Assembly: GCA_903883945.1 (NCBI GenBank)
Contig: CAISCV010000163.1
Span: 1-35,180 of the forward strand
Origin: an uncultured Chitinophagaceae bacterium
Lineage (GTDB): Bacteria; Bacteroidota; Bacteroidia; Chitinophagales; Chitinophagaceae
DNA: 35,180 nucleotides
Direction: 5' to 3'
The translations under genes were made by a program, and so were the position numbers. Of this stretch, positions 16,033 through 24,114 are shown one piece after another; position 1 is the first letter of the stretch; each line of letters opens with the position of its first letter. The notes below the pieces were generated by a model. It searched no databases, had not been told where the DNA came from, and saw only the letters and a program-made list of their open reading frames with translations.

Positions 16033-16734
16033 TTATCCTAGTACATTGCTTCTTTCTAATAATTTATCAAAAATGTCGCTATAGCTAGAACCAATAGGAA
16101 TTTCCTTACCGGCGACGAATATTCTGTTTTTGTTAAACTTATCTATTTTAGAAACAGGGATAATATAAGACCGATGTACACGTACAAACTCTTGCTGTGG
16201 TAGTTTTTCTAATACACTTTTTAAGGTCATCAAGGTTAATACAGGCATTGGTTTAATATAAATTTTTATATAATCATCTAATGCTTCAATCAACTCTATA
16301 TCCTTCAGATTTATTTTCTTCATTTCATAGTTCACCTTCACGAATAGTGAATTAGAATTTACCTCCTGCATAGCCAGAAACTCCAGCTGCTCTTTTGCCC
16401 TATTGATTGCCTTCAGAAAACGATCAAACTCAAAAGGCTTCAACAGGTAATCAATAGCATCAACATCAAATCCTTCTACTGCATAATCTCTAAAGGCGGT
16501 AGTAAAAATAACTTGTGGTGGATTGGTTAGGTTTTTATAAAACTGCATCCCATTAATGTCGGGCATTTGTATATCCAGAAAAATAAGATCAATCTTATTC
16601 AGCTTAAGATAAGCATCCGCTTCATCGGGATTGGTAAACACCTTTTTTAAGTTTAAGAAACCAACTTTCTCACTATGTTGGCTAATTAGTTTAAGTGCCA
16701 ACGGTTCATCATCTATTGCAATTGCTGTTATCAT
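16033..16734 (-). CDS. LytR/AlgR-type (LytTR) response regulator
   Basis: A 233-residue response regulator. Residues 1-115 form a receiver domain with the acidic pair DDE near residue 8, the phosphoacceptor Asp54 in FLDIQMPDINGMQF, the Thr of TTAFRDYAV and Lys of LLKPFEFDRF. Residues about 140-233 are a LytTR DNA-binding domain, beginning FVKVNYEMKKI and containing FVRVHRSYIIP and IPIGSSYSDIF. Its start overlaps the stop of the kinase gene by 4 bp (ATGA), so the two are one operon and a cognate pair. Target promoters cannot be identified here. Confidence 0.92.
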   Translation of the reverse strand: MITAIAIDDEPLALKLISQHSEKVGFLNLKKVFTNPDEADAYLKLNKIDLIFLDIQMPDINGMQFYKNLTNPPQVIFTTAFRDYAVEGFDVDAIDYLLKPFEFDRFLKAINRAKEQLEFLAMQEVNSNSLFVKVNYEMKKINLKDIELIEALDDYIKIYIKPMPVLTLMTLKSVLEKLPQQEFVRVHRSYIIPVSKIDKFNKNRIFVAGKEIPIGSSYSDIFDKLLERSNVLG

Positions 16735-17864
16735 TTGATAGTTATTTCTAATTTTACTGAAAAATTTTCTCCTGTATTAAATATCTGCAATTCGTGCTTG
16801 TCGGGATATAATAATTCCAATCGTCTTTTTACATTATTAATTCCAATTCCCGTTGTATCTCTTAAAACATTTTCATTATGGATAATCTTATTTGACGAGG
16901 AGAATATTATTTTCTTGTCCCCGATATTCAAGTGAAAAACAATACTTGTATTTTCTTTTGTACTTACCCCATACTTAAAAGCATTTTCTACAAAAGGAAT
17001 AAACAATAAAGGCTCAATCATTTTATTTTCAACTATTCCATCAACCGTAAAATCAACCGCAACTTTATCTGTAAGTCGCACCAATTGTAAGTCTATAAAA
17101 TGTTGGACAAAAGTCACTTCGTTATCTAAAGGCACTGCGTTCTTTTGTGCATCAGATATAATGTACCTCATAATAGAGGATAATTTCAGGATAGCAGGGG
17201 CTGTCATTTCGCTGCCTGTAACTGCCAAAGAATAAATGTTGTTTAATGTATTGAAAAAAAAGTGAGGGTTCACTTGAGACTTTAGGAACTGTAATTCTGT
17301 GTTAAGTTTCTCACGCTCAATTTCTTTTTTGTAGGTATCTGTTTTCAGCCATTCTTGGATTACACTCACACAAGTACCGATGGTAAAGACTAAAATAAAT
17401 ATTAGGTAAGACCCGGGGAAGAAATGAAAGTGATGTCTGCCCGTACCATGTGGAGGAGGAGGTGGTGGTGGTGTTATATGTAATGAATCTTGCGGAACTC
17501 CGTGAAAGTATTGCATTCCTCCTGTCTTATTAGCAATTTCGTTGGATGAGTCGGTAACCAATGAAGATATCCACTCGGGAAAGTATAAAAAAAGAACAAA
17601 GAAGGCCACAATATATAATCCATAAACACCCCATTTACGGGTAAGCAACATTTTGGGAATAAGTATTTGGGTATTGATATAATAAAATGCTATCAGATAC
17701 AGGCTACTACTTATGAGTACCGCTCTAAAGTGATTACTGATAGCCGAGGGAGAGGGAGAATCTCTGGAGTGCTGCTGAAAGATGAACGGAATCAAAAGAA
17801 AACAAGTCCATACAGCTAGATGTATGACAATCGTAAGTACCTTCTTATTTGCAACGACTGTCAT
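16731..17864 (-). CDS. LytS-type sensor histidine kinase with poly-Pro/His loop
   Basis: A 377-residue kinase. Three N-terminal membrane helices (about 10-30, 48-66, 78-98) are followed by a loop of about 50 residues holding eight consecutive prolines and a His-rich stretch (HGTGRHHFHFFPG), then a fourth helix (about 152-172). A coiled segment leads to the His_kinase domain with QVNPHFFFNTLNNIYSL, phosphoacceptor His201, followed by an ATP-binding domain (PFVENAFKYG, GIGINNVKRRLELLY). The four-helix number is my estimate. The histidine-rich loop between helices 3 and 4 may sit outside the membrane and could sense metal; that is inference. Kinase first, regulator second. Confidence 0.92.
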   Translation of the reverse strand: MTVVANKKVLTIVIHLAVWTCFLLIPFIFQQHSRDSPSPSAISNHFRAVLISSSLYLIAFYYINTQILIPKMLLTRKWGVYGLYIVAFFVLFLYFPEWISSLVTDSSNEIANKTGGMQYFHGVPQDSLHITPPPPPPPHGTGRHHFHFFPGSYLIFILVFTIGTCVSVIQEWLKTDTYKKEIEREKLNTELQFLKSQVNPHFFFNTLNNIYSLAVTGSEMTAPAILKLSSIMRYIISDAQKNAVPLDNEVTFVQHFIDLQLVRLTDKVAVDFTVDGIVENKMIEPLLFIPFVENAFKYGVSTKENTSIVFHLNIGDKKIIFSSSNKIIHNENVLRDTTGIGINNVKRRLELLYPDKHELQIFNTGENFSVKLEITIK

Positions 17865-17946
17865 ATTTCATTTTTTTTCAAATGTATAGACAGCCAAAAC
17901 AAGGCTCTGTTAATTTTGGTAAAAAAGACCTTTAATCGGTGAAAAG

Positions 17947-18750
17947 TCAATAGGATTCCAGTTCATTTGGAAAATCATTGGCCTTAACATCTGAAATATA
18001 TTGCGTTATTGCTTCTTTTATTAGTTTTTCCAAATTGAGGTATTGTCGAATAAAACGCGGCTTGAATTCAGAGTTTATTCCCAACATATCGTGCATCACC
18101 AGAACTTGCCCATCACAATATTTGCCAGCACCAATACCAATAGTGGGTATGTTGATACTTTCTGTAACTTCTTTTGCCAGTAATGCCGGAATCTTTTCTA
18201 GCACAATTCCAAAGCAACCCGCCTCTTCTAGTAAGAGGCTATCTCTTTTAAGCTTTTCAGCTTCTGCATTTTCTTTGGCACGAACCACATAAGAGCCAAA
18301 TTTATTAATACTTTGTGGGGTCAAACCAAGATGTCCCATTACCGGAATACCCGCATTTACAATACGTTTAATGCCATCTGCTACTTCTTCGCCCCCTTCT
18401 AGTTTAATAGCATGTGCGCCGGTTTCTTTCATTATTTTTATGGCAGAAGCTAAAGCAATTTCGGAGTTGGACTGGTAACTACCAAAAGGTAGGTCGACTA
18501 TTACAAAACCCCTATCTACCCCTTTCATTACACATTGAGCATGGTATATCATTTGATCTAATGTAATAGGCAAGGTAGTTTCGTTACCTGCCATTACATT
18601 ACTAGCACTATCCCCAACTAATATAATATCTATACCTGCGGCATCAAACAAACGGGCAAAAGAAAAATCATAAGCGGTGAGCATAGAAATTTTTTCTCCA
18701 TTCATTTTCATCTTAAGCAAGGTACTAGTAGTTATTTTCTTTACCGACAT
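17947..18750 (-). CDS. panB: 3-methyl-2-oxobutanoate hydroxymethyltransferase
   Basis: A 267-residue enzyme that makes ketopantoate, the first committed step of pantothenate (coenzyme A) synthesis. [19 protein letters not shown], the metal-binding Asp of [29 protein letters not shown], the [10 protein letters not shown] block, [12 protein letters not shown] and [17 protein letters not shown] are all family blocks. The frame extends 26 codons upstream to 18828, but those residues are not family-like; the start at 18750 ([15 protein letters not shown]) is chosen. A TTTTCTTTG sequence just upstream fits a -7-like element. No panC or panD is adjacent. Confidence 0.94.
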   Translation of the reverse strand: MSVKKITTSTLLKMKMNGEKISMLTAYDFSFARLFDAAGIDIILVGDSASNVMAGNETTLPITLDQMIYHAQCVMKGVDRGFVIVDLPFGSYQSNSEIALASAIKIMKETGAHAIKLEGGEEVADGIKRIVNAGIPVMGHLGLTPQSINKFGSYVVRAKENAEAEKLKRDSLLLEEAGCFGIVLEKIPALLAKEVTESINIPTIGIGAGKYCDGQVLVMHDMLGINSEFKPRFIRQYLNLEKLIKEAITQYISDVKANDFPNELESY

Positions 18751-19127
18751 GTGATATTTTGATGCAAAGAAAAGGCTTTTACTTTTTTTTACCCCATTAC
18801 TTATCAGAGCGAAAAACTGTTCATTCAATCATGAATGTAAAATAGCAACCATATTCTACTGATGATATAGATAATAATCATCATTTGAGATTGTGCAAAA
18901 AAGTTTGATAAAACGTCTATTACAAAACTTAAACTACGTACACAATAACTAGGATAAATAGTTTTTTTATTGAAACTAGAACGATTTCGGATAAATTTTC
19001 GTAATTAATAGATTGCAGTAAAAAAAAGAATAACAAAAACTATATATCTTGCACGCTAGAAAGTTATTACTTGCCATAAAAAGCAACGGCTTTGGGTAAC
19101 TATTATTTAATAAAACAAAAAAGAATT
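18751..19127. promoter_or_regulatory. Divergent promoter region of panB and the T9SS protein gene
   Basis: 377 bp of A/T-rich sequence with no gene. It holds a -7-like TATATCTTG near 19043-19051, upstream of the T9SS gene, which would give a leader of about 70 nt. I see no repeats or strong hairpins. Confidence 0.4.
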
Positions 19128-20831
19128 ATGAAAAAAACGCTTACTCTTCTTGTTGCCATTGGCAGCATTGCATGTGCAAATGCACAAAAGTCCTTAACAC
19201 CGGGCAACCTAGTTATTTACAGGGTTGGTGATGGTTCAGCACCATTAACCGGGAAAGCAACAGCAGTATTTTTAGATGAACATACCACGGATAGTGTTGT
19301 TCATTACAAAACTGTTGCCCCACTTATTAACACAATTGCTTTACCAAGTACAGTTGGATCTGCTGCTGCTGGCAATTACATTTTATCTGCTAACGGTACA
19401 GGAACTACTGAAGGACAAATCACCCTTTCAAAAGATAATCGTTATTTAGTTTTTGCTGGGTATAACTCAGGTGCTGATACAGCTACGCTTGGTGTTGCTA
19501 CTAGTGCTACTTCAACTGTATTACGTGTAGTTGGAACAGTTGACCAAAGTGGGAAAGTTAATACTACAACTGCGTTAAACTGGGCTACCAAGCTTGCGCC
19601 TCGTGCCGTTGCGTCAATGGATGGTAAAAAATTCTTTTTATCTCAAAGTGGTGCAGGTATTTTTACTGCTAACTTAGGAGATACTGGTAAACCAACTCAG
19701 ATTTCTGCTTACAACAAAACTAGTCGTCCAACACAAAGTCCAACACCTCGTTCTTTGGCTATCTATGATGACAGCATCTATGTTGCTTATCAATCTACTT
19801 TTTTACCGGGTGGTGCAGGAACTTCAACACAATCAATTTCTTTTGGAACGTTAGGTTCAGTTTCAAATCCTGATACTACTACTCATCCTTTAGCTGGTAT
19901 TGATACTGTTTATAAGAGTGCATTACCAACTGTAACAAAAGCTTCTCCTTACCAGTTTGCCATTATACATGTACGCAAAGGGACAGTTATGTATATAGCT
20001 GACGATGGTACAAATGGTGCACTTACAGAAAGAGGTATTCAAAAATATTCATTAGTTGGTGGTACATGGACTTACAATGGGTCTATTTATGCAAAAGGCG
20101 TAAGGGGATTAGCTGTTTATAATTCAGGAGATACTGTTATAGTATATGGTACTGCACCTACAAAACTTTATGGTGCTTTCGACTTGACAGGTTTTAACAA
20201 TCCTCCATTTGGTCCTATGCCGGGTGATTCTGCTATTGTTTTGGATACTGCAATTGCAAACACTGCTTTCAGAGGTATTGCATTTGTACCAGGAACACCT
20301 GTATTACCTGTTGCTTTAAAGAATGGTTTAAATGGTTCATTGGTGAATGGTAGCGCTAAACTTACATGGGCAACTGCTACTGAAGTAAGTACAAAATCTT
20401 TTGTTATTGAAAAAAGCATTGATGGCAAAACTTTCTCAACACTAGCTACTATTTCTGCTAAAAATAAGCCTTCTGCTTATGAATTTACAGAAGCGTCTAA
20501 ATTGACAGGTTCTGCGTATTACCGTTTGAAAATAACCAACAATGATGGTAGTTTTTCTTACAGTGAAAGCGTTCAGTTGAACAATAAAGTGTCTGCTAAA
20601 TTGAGCATTTATCCAAATCCAGTGGTGAACAATGCTACTGTATCACACACACAAGCTGCTGCAGGTGCAATATTGAAAGTTTCTACTATTGGTGGTAAAA
20701 CAATCTCTACTTACCAAGTTTCTACAGGTGCAACTCAAACTAGCATTAATGTTAGCAACTTAACTAAGGGTAGCTATGTTATCTCTTATGAGAATAATGG
20801 TTCAGTTTCTACTACTAAGTTTGTAAAATAA
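19128..20831 (+). CDS. Secreted protein with T9SS type A C-terminal sorting domain
   Basis: A 567-residue secreted protein. The signal peptide is MKKTLTLLVAIGSIACANAQ, cleaved after Ala. Residues about 25-390 are Ser/Thr/Gly/Ala-rich beta-strand sequence with Trp and DG/NG turns (for example DGKKFFLSQSGAG), plausibly propeller-like, but I do not recognise a catalytic family. Residues about 410-470 resemble an Fn3-like sandwich common just before sorting domains. The final 75 residues (KLSIYPNPVVNNATV... ending SVSTTKFVK) form a type IX secretion C-terminal domain, so it should cross the outer membrane and be surface-anchored or released. ATG 19128 fits the signal peptide; the upstream 12 codons are ignored. 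Confidence 0.88.
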   Translation: MKKTLTLLVAIGSIACANAQKSLTPGNLVIYRVGDGSAPLTGKATAVFLDEHTTDSVVHYKTVAPLINTIALPSTVGSAAAGNYILSANGTGTTEGQITLSKDNRYLVFAGYNSGADTATLGVATSATSTVLRVVGTVDQSGKVNTTTALNWATKLAPRAVASMDGKKFFLSQSGAGIFTANLGDTGKPTQISAYNKTSRPTQSPTPRSLAIYDDSIYVAYQSTFLPGGAGTSTQSISFGTLGSVSNPDTTTHPLAGIDTVYKSALPTVTKASPYQFAIIHVRKGTVMYIADDGTNGALTERGIQKYSLVGGTWTYNGSIYAKGVRGLAVYNSGDTVIVYGTAPTKLYGAFDLTGFNNPPFGPMPGDSAIVLDTAIANTAFRGIAFVPGTPVLPVALKNGLNGSLVNGSAKLTWATATEVSTKSFVIEKSIDGKTFSTLATISAKNKPSAYEFTEASKLTGSAYYRLKITNNDGSFSYSESVQLNNKVSAKLSIYPNPVVNNATVSHTQAAAGAILKVSTIGGKTISTYQVSTGATQTSINVSNLTKGSYVISYENNGSVSTTKFVK

Positions 20832-20860
20832 TCTCTTATAATTTTATTAGAAGATGAGAG

Positions 20861-20879
20861 GGGGCTGCTTTGCAGCCCC
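20861..20879 (+). terminator. Rho-independent terminator of the T9SS gene
   Basis: GGGGCTGC (20861-20868) pairs with GCAGCCCC (20872-20879) around TTT, followed by a run of T. It lies 30 bp after the stop codon. Confidence 0.92.
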
Positions 20880-20966
20880 TTTTTTATTTCAACTATCTGA
20901 AAGATATTTATACAGTAATTATAATCTTAGCGACCGTCAAAAGAAATTTCAACACATCTCAACAAC

Positions 20967-21131
20967 CATTTACACGGTCGCGAAGACCATTTACACTGCC
21001 GAAATCTTTTTTAGACATCCGCAAAGGTCGTTTACACGGGCTCAAAGGTCATTTACACGGTCGCGAAGGTCATTTACACCGTCGCAAAGTGCATTTACAC
21101 GGTTGGGAAGTATAATTCGACCGTGTAAATG
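20967..21131. repeat. 21-nt-period tandem array 2, seven units plus an inverted end copy
   Basis: Seven direct units with ATTTACAC-like cores follow each other at 21, 20, 21, 21, 21 and 21 nt (core A at 20972, 20993, 21013, 21034, 21055, 21076 and 21097). Consensus is about CATTTACACGGTCGCGAAGG. The first 14 nt (20967-20980) recur exactly as reverse complement at 21118-21131, so the array is bounded by an inverted repeat. It is not CRISPR because there are no spacers. Confidence 0.85.
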
Positions 21132-21187
21132 AATATTTTTCAGTGCCTACAAAGTATTAAGTAGAGAATATTGAAACTTCCTCTTTT

Positions 21188-21213
21188 AATTTGAACAAAT
21201 TGATGTTATTTTG
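21188..21213 (+). promoter_or_regulatory. lutA promoter region with inverted repeat
   Basis: AATTTG (21188-21193) and CAAATT (21196-21201) form a 6-2-6 inverted repeat immediately upstream of TATTTTG (21207-21213), a near match to the -7 element. A repressor bound at the repeat would cover the -33 region. The ATG of lutA lies 40 nt downstream. The repeat is seen; regulation by lactate is inference. Confidence 0.4.
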
Positions 21214-21252
21214 CCCTTCGAAATCGATTTAGACTATTATTTAAGATAAGAT

Positions 21253-21987
21253 ATGAGAGTTGCTTTGTTCGTTCCCTGTTATGTTGATCAATTCTATCCA
21301 AACGTAGCCATTGCAACCCTAGAACTACTTGAGAAGCATGGTTGTATTGTTTTTTATCCCTCCAAACAAACCTGTTGTGGTCAGCCGATGGCAAATAGTG
21401 GCTATGAACATGAGGCTGAGGGTTGTAGTCAATTGTTTGCGGAGAACTTTGCAGGATACGATTATATCGTTTGCCCCTCTGGTAGTTGTACGCTACACAT
21501 AAAACACCACCTGCACACCGAAAAGAATGCACTGGAGGAAGCACTTATCCGTAAAACGGTCTATGAACTTTGCGAGTTTATGGTAGATGTTTTGAAAGTA
21601 ACAAGTATTAAAGCAAGCTTCCCACACAAGGTTGGTATGCACCAAAGTTGTCATGGTCAAAGAGGTTTACATTTAAGCCATATGTCGGAACTGAATGCGG
21701 AACCTTTTTCTAAGCCCGGAAGTTTATTGGAAATGGTGAAAGATGTAGAACTGATTAAGTTAGACAGGATTGATGAATGTTGTGGTTTTGGTGGTACCTT
21801 CTGTGTAGCAGAAGAAGCCGTGAGTGCGAAGATGGGCAAAGACAGGGTAGCAGACCATGTGCGCCATGACGCAGAATACATTACAGGTGCCGACATGAGT
21901 TGCCTGATGCACATGGAAGGCATATTGAAAAGACAAAATAGTAAGACGAAGATTATTCATATAGCTGAAATACTAAATAGTGATTAG
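21253..21987 (+). CDS. lutA: LutA/YkgE-type (Fe-S)-binding protein of lactate utilisation
   Basis: A 244-residue cysteine-rich protein of the heterodisulfide-reductase CCG family, subunit of the LutABC iron-sulfur L-lactate oxidising complex in the cytosol. Cysteine blocks in order: PCYVDQFYP, TCCGQPMANSGY (about residue 40), CPSGSCTLHIK (about 76), HQSCHGQRG (about 133) and the second CCG motif ECCGFGGTFCV (about 176). Full length. First gene of lutABC. Its TAG stop lies inside a TTAGT-type repeat that separates it from lutB. Confidence 0.92.
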   Translation: MRVALFVPCYVDQFYPNVAIATLELLEKHGCIVFYPSKQTCCGQPMANSGYEHEAEGCSQLFAENFAGYDYIVCPSGSCTLHIKHHLHTEKNALEEALIRKTVYELCEFMVDVLKVTSIKASFPHKVGMHQSCHGQRGLHLSHMSELNAEPFSKPGSLLEMVKDVELIKLDRIDECCGFGGTFCVAEEAVSAKMGKDRVADHVRHDAEYITGADMSCLMHMEGILKRQNSKTKIIHIAEILNSD

Positions 21988-22060
21988 TTATTGGTAGTTA
22001 GTGCTTAGTTATAAAGAAGAACTGATCACTAATTATTAATAACTAACCACTAATAACTAA
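21984..22060. repeat. TTAGT-type inverted repeat between lutA and lutB
   Basis: TTAGTTATTGGTAGTTAGT (21984-22002) pairs with ACTAACCACTAATAACTAA (22042-22060) at 17 of 19 positions, and further direct copies (CCACTAATAAC) follow up to 22071. The left arm begins at the stop codon of lutA (TAG, 21985-21987). The hairpin could modulate lutB expression within the operon. Confidence 0.7.
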
Positions 22061-22078
22061 CCACTAATAACAAGAAAA

Positions 22079-23452
22079 GTGCATAGTACAATTACCAATC
22101 ATGCGGATGCGGCGATAAACTTTAACCTTGACGAACCGAGGGTAGACTGGCATGATAAGACGCTTTGGTTTATAAGAGAGAAAAGAGATTTAGCTAGCCA
22201 TGCCATACCCGAATGGGAACAACTACGAGAATATGCTTCGCAGATTAAGAATAATGTATTGAGCAACCTTAGCCAATACTTACAAGATTTTGAAGAAAAA
22301 GCAAAAGCGAATGGCGTAATTGTGCATTGGGCGGCAGATGCAGCAGAACACAACCAGATAGTACATAGCATACTGAAGAAGCACCAGATAGACCGTATGG
22401 TGAAAAGCAAAAGTATGCTTACAGAAGAATGTGGACTGAATGAATATCTTGAACACAATGGCGTTGAAGTAATAGACACCGACCTTGGCGAACGCATTGT
22501 ACAATTGGCGCAAGAACCACCAAGCCATATTGTGTTACCTTGTATTCATTGGAAGAAAGAAGAGATTGGAGAATTGTTTCACAAACACTTAGGAACAAAG
22601 AAAGGAGCATCGGACCCAAAATACCTTACAGCGGCAGCAAGAGAACACTTAAGGGAAACTTTCCTTACAAGACGAGCAGCATTGACAGGCGTAAACTTTG
22701 CCATTGCCGAAACAGGGGAGTTTGTAGTGAGTACCAATGAAGGCAATGCAGATATGGGCGCACACCTGGCAGATGTTCATATTGCGTGTATGGGTATCGA
22801 AAAGATTATTCCTAAGCAAGCGCACCTTGGTGTATTTCTTCGTTTGTTGGCAAGGAGTGCGACAGGGCAACCCATTACTACTTACTCCAGTCATTTCAAG
22901 AAGCCGCAACCACACCAGGAAGTGCATATTGTTTTGGTTGATAATGGCAGAAGCGTACATCTAGGAAAGGAAGATTTCAGGAACTCTTTGAAATGTATTC
23001 GTTGTGCAGCTTGTATGAACACTTGCCCTGTTTACAGAAGAAGTGGCGGACATAGTTACCACAATGCAGTGGCAGGCCCTATTGGAAGTATCCTTACGCC
23101 CAACTTTGATATGCGTGCCAACAAGGATTTACCATTTGCGTCTACCCTTTGTGGCAGTTGCAGCAACGTATGTCCCGTGAAGATTGATATACACGATCAG
23201 TTGTACAAATGGCGTCAGGTATTGATGAAGGAAGGACTAGGCCCTACAACAAAGAATGCAAGTATGAAGATGATGGGATGGGTATTATCAAAACCTGCCC
23301 TTTATGATATTTCCGGAAAGGCTGCACGTATGGTTTTAAAATATACGCCGTTTGTAGTGAGCAACAAATTGAATCCTTGGTACAAACAACGGGAAATGCC
23401 TGCACCACCAAAAGAATCATTTAAAGAATGGTATAAGAAGAACAGAGGATAG
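22079..23452 (+). CDS. lutB: LutB/YkgF-type iron-sulfur lactate utilisation protein
   Basis: A 457-residue LutB homologue. Residues up to about 290 form a LUD domain (MVKSKSMLTEECGLNEYLE, VNFAIAETGEFVVSTNEGN). Two ferredoxin-type motifs follow: CIRCAACMNTCPVYRRSGG from Cys306 and CGSCSNVCPVKIDIHDQLY from Cys358, each giving four cysteines, and a helical C-terminal domain. The start is GTG at 22079, chosen because the residues after it, with NHADAAINFN, match the usual N-terminus; no nearby in-frame ATG replaces it. The GTG lies 8 bp past the TTAGT-type repeat. The TAG stop begins another short repeat (TAGTTTTTAGTGGTAAG). Confidence 0.92.
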   Translation: MHSTITNHADAAINFNLDEPRVDWHDKTLWFIREKRDLASHAIPEWEQLREYASQIKNNVLSNLSQYLQDFEEKAKANGVIVHWAADAAEHNQIVHSILKKHQIDRMVKSKSMLTEECGLNEYLEHNGVEVIDTDLGERIVQLAQEPPSHIVLPCIHWKKEEIGELFHKHLGTKKGASDPKYLTAAAREHLRETFLTRRAALTGVNFAIAETGEFVVSTNEGNADMGAHLADVHIACMGIEKIIPKQAHLGVFLRLLARSATGQPITTYSSHFKKPQPHQEVHIVLVDNGRSVHLGKEDFRNSLKCIRCAACMNTCPVYRRSGGHSYHNAVAGPIGSILTPNFDMRANKDLPFASTLCGSCSNVCPVKIDIHDQLYKWRQVLMKEGLGPTTKNASMKMMGWVLSKPALYDISGKAARMVLKYTPFVVSNKLNPWYKQREMPAPPKESFKEWYKKNRG

Positions 23453-23523
23453 TTTTTAGTGGTAAGTTTTTAGTGGTAAGTGGTGATTTAAAATTAAGAA
23501 TAAAGAATTTAAAACGATACGAA

Positions 23524-24114
23524 GTGAGCAGCAGAGATAATATATTGAAGGAAGTATTAAAGAACCAGCCGGTGGATAGGGCTTTGCCAGTTATAGACAT
23601 ACCCGTTACCACCACTCCCCTAGAATGGATAGAGGCATTGAAGGTTCGCTTGGATTTATTACATGTTACCGTGCATGAAGTAACCGACTATGCTGCCATA
23701 AAAACAATATTACAACAAGAAGCCATCCCACAGGAAAGAACGGTAACCACAATAGCAGAACTAGGGGATGTATCTGTTTATATTGAAAATGTAAAAGAAG
23801 ATGCACATAGCTTAGAGGATGTAGATCTAGCTATTATCCCTGCTCACTTTGGGGTGGCGGAGAATGGTGCAATGTGGGTAACTGAAAGCTTGATACAATA
23901 TAGGGTACTACCCTTTATTACCCAACAACTAGCCATTGTTGTAAACAAAAAAGACATTGTTTACAACATGCACCAAGCCTATGAAAGAATAGCTGGAACC
24001 CAGTATGACTTCGGGGTATTTATTGCGGGTCCCTCCAAGACTGCCGATATAGAACAGTCGTTGGTATTGGGAGCACACGGACCCAAAGGGTTAACCATAT
24101 TTTTGTTAGATTAG
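23524..24114 (+). CDS. lutC: LutC/YkgG-type LUD domain protein
   Basis: A 196-residue LUD-domain protein, third component of the LutABC lactate oxidation system. Start GTG at 23524 gives VSSRDNILKEVLKNQP (initiator Met in the protein), the typical LutC N-terminus; an earlier GTG at 23473 reads through a TTTTTAGTGGTAAG repeat and is unlikely. Conserved blocks include VAENGAMWVTESL, AIVVNKKDIVYNMHQAYERI, FGVFIAGPSKTADIEQSLVLG and HGPKGLTIFLLD at the very C-terminus. Its last four bases overlap the convergent J-domain gene, so stops lie on both strands in TTAG (24111-24114). Confidence 0.87.
   Translation: MSSRDNILKEVLKNQPVDRALPVIDIPVTTTPLEWIEALKVRLDLLHVTVHEVTDYAAIKTILQQEAIPQERTVTTIAELGDVSVYIENVKEDAHSLEDVDLAIIPAHFGVAENGAMWVTESLIQYRVLPFITQQLAIVVNKKDIVYNMHQAYERIAGTQYDFGVFIAGPSKTADIEQSLVLGAHGPKGLTIFLLD

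Larger units (their letters stand above)
20832..21252. other. Intergenic region between the T9SS gene and lutA
   Basis: 420 bp without a gene. In order: the terminator at 20861-20879, the 21-nt-period array at 20967-21131, an inverted repeat at 21188-21201, and a -7-like element at 21207-21213. Two open frames crossing the array translate its repeats only and are rejected. Confidence 0.7.

Noticed and set aside
18751-18828. 26-codon extension of PanB
   Set aside because: Residues are not family-like, and a -7-like TTTTCTTTG lies inside it.
20854-21132. Two overlapping open frames of 92 and 81 codons across array 2
   Set aside because: They translate only the 21-nt repeats (7 codons per unit, so any frame stays open) and follow a terminator; no promoter or family similarity.
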